Notes under the pieces: model-generated
The model's input: only the letters and a program-made list of their open reading frames with translations
Told to the model about the DNA's origin: nothing
The model's database searches: none
Translations under genes and position numbers: made by a program
In this document: in pieces, positions 23,632 to 28,404 of the stretch
How positions within the stretch are numbered: the first letter of the stretch is position 1
How the letters are laid out: every line of letters starts with the position of its first letter
Source of the DNA: an uncultured Atopobiaceae bacterium
GTDB lineage: Bacteria; Actinomycetota; Coriobacteriia; Coriobacteriales; Atopobiaceae
DNA: 28,404 nt
Assembly (NCBI GenBank): GCA_900770865.1
Contig: CAAGLU010000290.1
Span: 1-28,404, forward strand
Direction of reading: 5' to 3'

Positions 23632-24831
23632 CTACATGAAGAACCGGTACGCGTCATACCGGTGATAGGTTCCGATTTCCTGCGCCAAGCTGCAGATGAT
23701 GCTCACGAGGATCATCATCGAAGAGGGGATCGTGGCGAGGGCCATGGGAATCGTCCCCTCTAGCGAGAGAGTCAGCGAGACTGCCATGCAGGCGGCCTGC
23801 AGTACGCCGCTGATGAGGCTCCACTTGATCACCAGGTGCGTGAGGTAGCGCTCGGTGTCTTGCCCCGCGTACATGCCAATGATGCTATCTCCGTTGCGCT
23901 GCAGCTGGTGGGCCGTCTCCTTTGGGTTGAGCATGAGAAGCGAGAACAGCAGGGAGAGCGCGACGACTAGCGCGAGGAGCACCACGGCGCCGAGGGGCTT
24001 CGTAAGCTCCATATTCGCGCTGAGGTATGCAAGCAACTCGTTGCCGGGAAAGGCGCTGGCGAGCATGCGAACGAGAAAACACGGCAGCAGGAAAGCAGAG
24101 GAGGCGAACATCACGGGCATGATGCCCATGGGCGCGCGCTTGTATGCAAGGTAGTTCTGGTCGGCATGGACGTTGTGGATGGAGACCCTCTGCAACGGCA
24201 GCCGAATGAGGGAGTTCTCCATGTAGACTGTGCCGCCGATTGTCACGAGGCAGAGAAGCACGAGGAGCGGATATCCGAAGACGTGGTTGGCGCTCATCCC
24301 GCGAACGAGTGGGCCCACAATGTTTACGAGGATGATCGGCATTGAGGCGCCGACGCCGCGCTTCTCGTTCTGGGCGCAGAGGAAGCTCGTGAGAAGGGCG
24401 CCTGCAAGCATCTCGAGAATGGCCACGAGCCGAACCGCCCAAAGCGGTCCCGCATCGGCTCGAAACGAAAGCTCGAAGGATTGCATGACGGCCATGACCG
24501 TGGCAAAGACTATGGAGATCCAGAGCATCCAGCGCTCGTTCTCCATCTTGGACACCCTGGCGCGGGAGGCGGCGCTGCGAAAAGCGAACACGACCTGCAC
24601 CACCAGGGACGCATTGATGTACGGCGCGATGCCGAGCGCCATGACGGTCTCGCGATACCTGTCGCCGCTCAGGAGCGTCATGAGGAAGAGCTGCCCGGAT
24701 GCACCCTGGGCACCAGAGTCGCCAGTGGACACACCATAGAGACCGATAGTCCGGCAAAGCAGATAAGTTGCGAGAACGAACGCAGTGAACAGCGCCCGGT
24801 TTCGTAGCTCATGTGTCTGTCGCGCTTCCAT
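23632..24831 (-). CDS. secY2: Accessory Sec translocase channel SecY2
   Basis: SecY2 forms the dedicated membrane channel for the SRR glycoprotein. The 399-residue protein has about ten hydrophobic segments and SecY family marks: LGIAPYINASLVVQVVFA (second-TM region) and NPKETAHQLQRNGDSIIGMYAGQDTERYL, the accessory version of the SecY C-terminal loop motif. It is shorter than housekeeping SecY, as SecY2 usually is. The start is uncertain: ATG 24831 is eleven bases after AGGGGG; TTG 24861 would add ten residues. A strong hairpin separates it from the adhesin gene upstream. Confidence 0.93.
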   Translation of the reverse strand: MEARQTHELRNRALFTAFVLATYLLCRTIGLYGVSTGDSGAQGASGQLFLMTLLSGDRYRETVMALGIAPYINASLVVQVVFAFRSAASRARVSKMENERWMLWISIVFATVMAVMQSFELSFRADAGPLWAVRLVAILEMLAGALLTSFLCAQNEKRGVGASMPIILVNIVGPLVRGMSANHVFGYPLLVLLCLVTIGGTVYMENSLIRLPLQRVSIHNVHADQNYLAYKRAPMGIMPVMFASSAFLLPCFLVRMLASAFPGNELLAYLSANMELTKPLGAVVLLALVVALSLLFSLLMLNPKETAHQLQRNGDSIIGMYAGQDTERYLTHLVIKWSLISGVLQAACMAVSLTLSLEGTIPMALATIPSSMMILVSIICSLAQEIGTYHRYDAYRFFM

Positions 24832-24881
24832 CCGGATGGTAACCCCCTGAGAACCTTTCAAACTACCTGAAGACGCATTTT

Positions 24882-24920
24882 GGCCGCCCGCCCCATATTG
24901 CGCAACTGGGGCGAGCGGCC
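24882..24920. repeat. Strong hairpin between the adhesin gene and secY2
   Basis: GGCCGC-C-CGCCCCA (24882-24895) pairs with TGGGGCG-A-GCGGCC (24907-24920): a 13-bp GC-rich stem with one mismatch and an 11-base loop. It starts 17 bases after the adhesin stop on the transcript. No U-tract follows, so full termination is not predicted. It could partly stop transcription or protect the adhesin mRNA, so that more adhesin than secretion machinery is made (inference). Confidence 0.7.
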
Positions 24921-24937
24921 GGACATGCTAGCGAGAC

Positions 24938-27900
24938 CTATTGCCGCCGAATGCGAAGGGAAACAGCCTCGTTGAGCTCCTCGAGCTCAGACGTTGCCAG
25001 GCCGGCGTTGGCGGCAGTCCTTGAGGCGCTGGAGCCGGCGGTGTCCGTTGCTGTGGTCTTCATGGCATTGCTCGAGACCTCGCTGAAGGCATCCGCAGCA
25101 GACATGCTGATGCTGTTGGAGATGCTGTTGCTGTTCTCGGACTCGGACTCCGAGGCAGCCGTGGACGCGGACGCAGACTTGCTCTCGCTCGCAGCGGCGC
25201 TTGCGCTGTCGCTTGAGCTTCCTCGCTGGCTCCTGCTCTGCGACGTGGACTCGGATGTGCTGTCGGAGACGGAAAGGCTCGTCTGGCTCTGGTCGCTCCT
25301 GCTTGTCGAAGCGGTCTCAGAGGAGGCAGCACCGGCGTTCGCGGGCGACTGCGCTGCGCCCGCGATTGCGGCAGTCGTGCTGGCAGAGACGGCAGCGGGG
25401 GACGTTACGGACGACGCCGCAGGAGCCGTTGCGCTGGCGGAGAGAGACGCGCTGGTGGACGTGGAGGTCGACTGGGAATCGGAGGCGCTCTGCGAGGATG
25501 ACATGCTCGCGGAGCCAGACTGCGAGGTGGAGGTACTGCCGGAGACAGACTCGGAGTCCGAGGCGGACGCGGAATCGGAGATGCTGACGCTCTCGGAGGC
25601 AGAGGCGGAGGCAGTCCCAGAAGCGGAGGCGCTATCCGAGTCAGACGCGGAGACCGAAGCAGACTCGGACCCGCTGCCGGAGACGGAGCCGGAGGCCGAG
25701 ATGCTGGTGGAAACAGATGCAGACTCCGAACCGGACGCGGACGCGCTGCTAGACGCAGACGCGGAATCAGAACCAGAAGCAGACGCGCTGCCAGACGCAG
25801 AGATGAATCCCCTCTCCGAAGCAGACCCAGAGGTGCTAGCGGAAACCGAGATTGAACCAGAAGCCGAAGCGGAGACGGAGGTGCTCCCGCTCTCGGACTC
25901 CGACTCGCTCTCCGAGGTCGAGGTGGAGACGGACTCGCTGGCGCTCTCGGACTCGGACTCGCTCTCGGAGGTGGACTCGCTATCGCTCTCCGAGGTGGAG
26001 ACGGACTCGCTCTCCGAGGTCGAGGTGGAGGCCGACTCGGAGGTGGAGAGGCTCTCGCTCTCGGACTCGGACTCGCTCTCCGAGGTCGAGGTGGAGACGG
26101 ACTCACTCTCCGAGGTGGACTCGCTATCGCTCTCCGAGGTGGACTCGCTATCGCTCTCCGAGGTGGAGACGGACTCGCTCTCCGACTCGCTCTCCGAGGT
26201 GGACTCGCTATCGCCCTCCGAGGTGGAGACGGACTCGCTGGCGCTCTCGGACTCGCTCCCCGACTCACTTCTCGACACGCTCGTCGAAGCACTCGCCGAC
26301 GTACTTATCGACGCACTCGTCGACGCACTTTCGGATGCGCTGGCAGAGACGCTCTCGGATGCACTCAGGCTGTTCTCGCGACTTGTGGACCTGCTGTCAG
26401 AAGCCGATGCGCTCGTGCTCGCCTCGTTGCTTGCGGAAACGCTTGCCGAGCGGCTCGCCTCATTAGAAGCTGAGGTCGACGCGCTCGCAGAGGCCTCCTC
26501 CGACTCCGCTGTACTCGCGGAGTGGGATACGGAAGTGAGCTCACTCCTGTCGTGAGAGTAGCTGTCCTTGCCCTTCTCATAGTCTGCTTCAGAGAAGTAA
26601 TAGTTGCCCTTCGTGCTGAAGTAGCCGCTCCGCTCCTCACCAGCAGCGTTGGTGTACGTGCCGGCTTCCCAGCGATTCTTCTCAAATCCTACGAGCTTTT
26701 TCTCACCAGTCCACCAGTTGTACTCATACACAGGTGTCTTCTTGACCACCATTATGCCGCTGACCTTTGATGGGTCGGAATAACCCTTCAGCTGGCGGCC
26801 GCTGCTGTCCATCAGCGCATCGCCGTTCTTGTCTACGGTGATGTAGTCGAAGTAGGCATCCTGTCGCTGATCGTGCTCATCGATGTACACAACGTGAACG
26901 TAGTTGCCGTTGCCCGAGTTCTTCTCCCAGCTGCCGTACTCGATGCTGGTAACGCCACTTTCCTGGTAGAAGCTGTACTTTACCAACAGGTTCGCAAGCT
27001 CGTCTCCGGCCCTCCAGTACGCGCTGTTGCTCGCAAGGGACTTACCGCTCTTGAGGGCCTCGTCCTGGATGCGGTGCATGTTCTTTTTTGCGACCTCGAT
27101 CTGCGCGATGAGGTTCTCGAGGTACTCGTTCTGGAGGCCGGCCTCAGAGAACGAGGTCGAGGCAGAGGCGTAGAGTGAGTTGGCCTCGCTCACCTTCTCG
27201 GAGAGACTCTCCGACGCGCTTGCCGCCTCGGACGCCTCCTCGGATGCCTGCAAAGAGAGCGACTCGCTCTGGGAAAGAGACTCGGACTCCGCGGACTGGG
27301 ACTGCGAGAAAAGCTCAGACTCCTCCTGTGACCTCTCGACGGAAGCAGACGCCGAGCTGGAGACTGCAGCGCTCGCGGAGAGGGACGAGGACTCGCTCGC
27401 GGAAGCGCTTGCGGCGGAAAGCGAGTCGTTCTCGCTGGACAGGGCGCTGGACACGGTAGAAACGGACTCGCTCACGGAGGCGGAGGCGCTCTCCGAGGCA
27501 GAGGCGCTGTCAGAGGCCGAGCCAGTGTCTTCAGAGGCTGCGCTTGCCCTCGGGGCGCGCATCGCCCGGGCGGCAACGGCGGAGGAGGGCTCCGCCGTGG
27601 AGCCAAACTCGGAGCCAGAGGCGGACGAGGAACCGGCGGACTCGGAAACCGCCTCGGACTCAACCGAGTTCTCCGGGCTCTCGCTGCGAGCAGCACTGAC
27701 CTCCTCAGACTGCGAAGCCTCGACGTCATCCTGCGACGAAGCCGCAGACTCAGATGCCGTCTGCGAGGAGGACGCCGCGCTCTCAAGCTCGTCGTCGATG
27801 CTGTCCGCGCTGGCGGAGCCCAGCTCCTGCGCATAGACGGTGTTGCCCGGCCCCATGAGCGTGGTGCCAAGGATGGTGCCCGTTGCCGCAGTTATCTTGA

Positions 27901-27961
27901 AGAGCGTGCTCTTGCGCTTCTTGGAGTTGCTCGCACCGCTCTTGTTCTTCTTGCTCTTCAT
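24938..27961 (-). CDS. Serine-rich repeat (SRR) glycoprotein adhesin, accessory Sec substrate
   Basis: This is the likely cargo of the adjacent SecA2/SecY2 system: a heavily O-glycosylated surface or secreted adhesin. The 1007-residue protein has a long accessory-Sec-type signal peptide (1-44): a lysine-rich n-region (KSKKNKSGASNSKKRKS), a glycine-containing core (ATGTILGTTLMGPG), and probable cleavage after VYA. Next come serine-rich region 1 (~48-265), a non-repetitive, aromatic-rich putative binding region (~273-480, with a short helical start then beta-type sequence such as NYVHVVYIDEHDQRQDAYFDY), and serine-rich region 2 (~484-835) of SAS/SES dipeptides. An Ala-rich break (~838-880) and a final serine-rich tail follow. 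It ends EELNEAVSLRIRRQ with no LPXTG, no membrane helix and no second-frame continuation. The start is ATG 27961 with GGAAG upstream. The ligand is unknown. Confidence 0.93.
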   Translation of the reverse strand: MKSKKNKSGASNSKKRKSTLFKITAATGTILGTTLMGPGNTVYAQELGSASADSIDDELESAASSSQTASESAASSQDDVEASQSEEVSAARSESPENSVESEAVSESAGSSSASGSEFGSTAEPSSAVAARAMRAPRASAASEDTGSASDSASASESASASVSESVSTVSSALSSENDSLSAASASASESSSLSASAAVSSSASASVERSQEESELFSQSQSAESESLSQSESLSLQASEEASEAASASESLSEKVSEANSLYASASTSFSEAGLQNEYLENLIAQIEVAKKNMHRIQDEALKSGKSLASNSAYWRAGDELANLLVKYSFYQESGVTSIEYGSWEKNSGNGNYVHVVYIDEHDQRQDAYFDYITVDKNGDALMDSSGRQLKGYSDPSKVSGIMVVKKTPVYEYNWWTGEKKLVGFEKNRWEAGTYTNAAGEERSGYFSTKGNYYFSEADYEKGKDSYSHDRSELTSVSHSASTAESEEASASASTSASNEASRSASVSASNEASTSASASDSRSTSRENSLSASESVSASASESASTSASISTSASASTSVSRSESGSESESASESVSTSEGDSESTSESESESESVSTSESDSESTSESDSESTSESESVSTSTSESESESESESLSTSESASTSTSESESVSTSESDSESTSESESESESASESVSTSTSESESESESGSTSVSASASGSISVSASTSGSASERGFISASGSASASGSDSASASSSASASGSESASVSTSISASGSVSGSGSESASVSASDSDSASASGTASASASESVSISDSASASDSESVSGSTSTSQSGSASMSSSQSASDSQSTSTSTSASLSASATAPAASSVTSPAAVSASTTAAIAGAAQSPANAGAASSETASTSRSDQSQTSLSVSDSTSESTSQSRSQRGSSSDSASAAASESKSASASTAASESESENSNSISNSISMSAADAFSEVSSNAMKTTATDTAGSSASRTAANAGLATSELEELNEAVSLRIRRQ
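25219..26512 (-). repeat. Degenerate repeat DNA coding serine-rich region 2
   Basis: The DNA is built from 6-, 18- and 24-bp related units coding Ser-Glu/Ala/Thr/Asp-Ser steps. The most uniform core is about 25900-26260, where the 24-bp unit CTCTCCGAGGTGGACTCGCT plus ATCG recurs in tandem (e.g. 26105-26158), and a longer GAGGTCGAGGTGGAGACGGA motif recurs near 25915 and 26085. All spacings keep the reading frame. Such tracts change copy number by recombination or slippage, so length variation between strains is likely. Confidence 0.85.
27169..27820 (-). repeat. DNA coding serine-rich region 1
   Basis: This lower-uniformity serine-rich tract lies between the signal peptide and the putative binding region. 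It codes Ser-Ala-Ser/Ser-Glu-Ser steps with more varied codons than region 2, so it looks older or less homogenised. It includes one short basic, serine-poor piece (AARAMRAPRAS, residues ~130-140). Confidence 0.7.
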
Positions 27962-28001
27962 GCCCAGTCTACTTCCGACACAAAAGTCCGCCTTTCAGAC
28001 C

Positions 28002-28030
28002 ATTATAGGAGTGTTCCCGCGTATCAATTC
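28002..28030 (-). promoter_or_regulatory. Promoter of the SRR adhesin / accessory Sec locus
   Basis: A perfect -10 TATAAT lies at 28007-28002 on the minus strand. The -35 is weaker: GAATTG at 28030-28025 with a 17-base spacer, or TTGATA at 28027-28022 with 14. The start point would be near 27995, giving a short 5' leader of about 35 bases before the adhesin ATG. Confidence 0.65.
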
Positions 28031-28108
28031 CCCAATACCAGTCATCCAAGTAGGCAGACGAACAACTCCTGCATAGGCTACTATCCATACGTAGGCAGGT
28101 GATAATGC

Positions 28109-28404
28109 ATGTATCCAGACCAATCTTCGATTATTGCCATAGATTTTATCGGCGAGCTGCTCATGCTTACGATGCTGGTCTGCAATGTCTGGCGCCTAAG
28201 GAGCCGCGCTCGCGAGGATAGGCTCCTGCGCATGATGGTTGTTTGCACCATGGTGGGCTGCCTTATGGATCAGGTTTGGTTCTCGTCAATAGACATTGAC
28301 GGCACTGTCATAGCAGCGCCCATTCTTATCTCAAATACCCTCCTGTATGTAGCGGAGATGGTTACCTGCTACTGCTGGGCTTTGTTCATTAACATTCACA
28401 TGCG
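28109..28404 (+). CDS. N-terminus of a multi-TM membrane protein (partial)
   Basis: An open frame runs from ATG 28109 to the window end (98 residues). AGGTGAT lies about six bases upstream. The product begins MYPDQSSIIAIDFIGELLML, then TMLVCNVWRLRSRAREDRLL, a hydrophobic stretch MMVVCTMVGCLMDQVWF, and further hydrophobic segments after ISNTLLYVAEMV, i.e. about three membrane helices so far. Such N-termini are common on membrane sensor proteins (for example GGDEF or LuxR-type regulators) in this group, but the effector domain is outside the window, so the function is unknown. It is transcribed away from the adhesin gene, sharing the intergenic region 27962-28108. Confidence 0.7.
   Translation, partial: MYPDQSSIIAIDFIGELLMLTMLVCNVWRLRSRAREDRLLRMMVVCTMVGCLMDQVWFSSIDIDGTVIAAPILISNTLLYVAEMVTCYCWALFINIHM

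Noticed and set aside
24951..26555. 534-residue plus-strand acidic repeat ORF
   Set aside because: It is the antisense reading of the serine-rich repeats; in-frame repeat DNA keeps several frames open. The minus-strand reading has signal peptide, promoter and neighbours that fit.
24938..27961. Ordinary Sec-dependent surface protein or assembly artefact
   Set aside because: The signal peptide type, serine-rich layout and adjacency to a full accessory Sec set all support a real SRR adhesin, and the reading frame is intact through the repeats.

Overview
The window looks like a chromosomal piece of a high-GC actinobacterium, most likely a coriobacterium of the Olsenella/Atopobium (Atopobiaceae) type. 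This placement is inferred from GC content, from Actinobacteria-like housekeeping proteins, and from an accessory Sec locus beside several GGDEF proteins. No rRNA is present to confirm it.

Left part (1-3540, minus strand): a pyrimidine operon read right to left, pyrR-pyrB-pyrC-pyrK, with overlapping or abutting genes. The pyrR leader carries a terminator hairpin with a U-tract and a competing upstream pairing, so it looks like a transcription attenuator. Next (3604-5651, minus) is a two-gene ABC exporter of the polysaccharide/teichoic-acid class, whose ATPase has an unusual N-terminal beta-rich module. The stretch 5652-6516 has no protein gene. It holds a 21-bp tandem repeat, a perfect 13-bp hairpin, a tRNA-Asn with its own promoter and terminator, and a MITE-like element with 21-bp perfect inverted arms.

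Middle (6517-9168, plus strand): folP, whose dihydropteroate synthase carries an insertion and an ACT-like C-terminal extension, then a 7-TM membrane protein and a TetR regulator in one operon behind a good promoter that is bracketed by an inverted repeat. From 9211 to 14697 (minus) lie two cyclic-di-GMP genes: a membrane diguanylate cyclase and a 1433-residue PAS/GGDEF/EAL protein.

Right part (14832-27961, minus strand): a complete accessory Sec (SecA2/SecY2) glycoprotein export locus, in transcription order SRR adhesin-secY2-asp1-asp2-asp3-secA2-gtfA-gtfB. This is the standard streptococcal/staphylococcal core order. GtfA and GtfB would add GlcNAc to the serine-rich adhesin, Asp2 may O-acetylate it, and Asp1-3 would hand it to SecA2 and SecY2 for export. 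Odd points are the actinobacterial setting, the absence of an LPXTG anchor on the adhesin, no visible asp4/asp5 or further glycosyltransferases, and the c-di-GMP genes directly downstream on the same strand. A truncated membrane-protein gene diverges from the adhesin at the right edge.

The accessory Sec locus, possibly linked to c-di-GMP signalling and with an anchorless substrate, is the most interesting system here.
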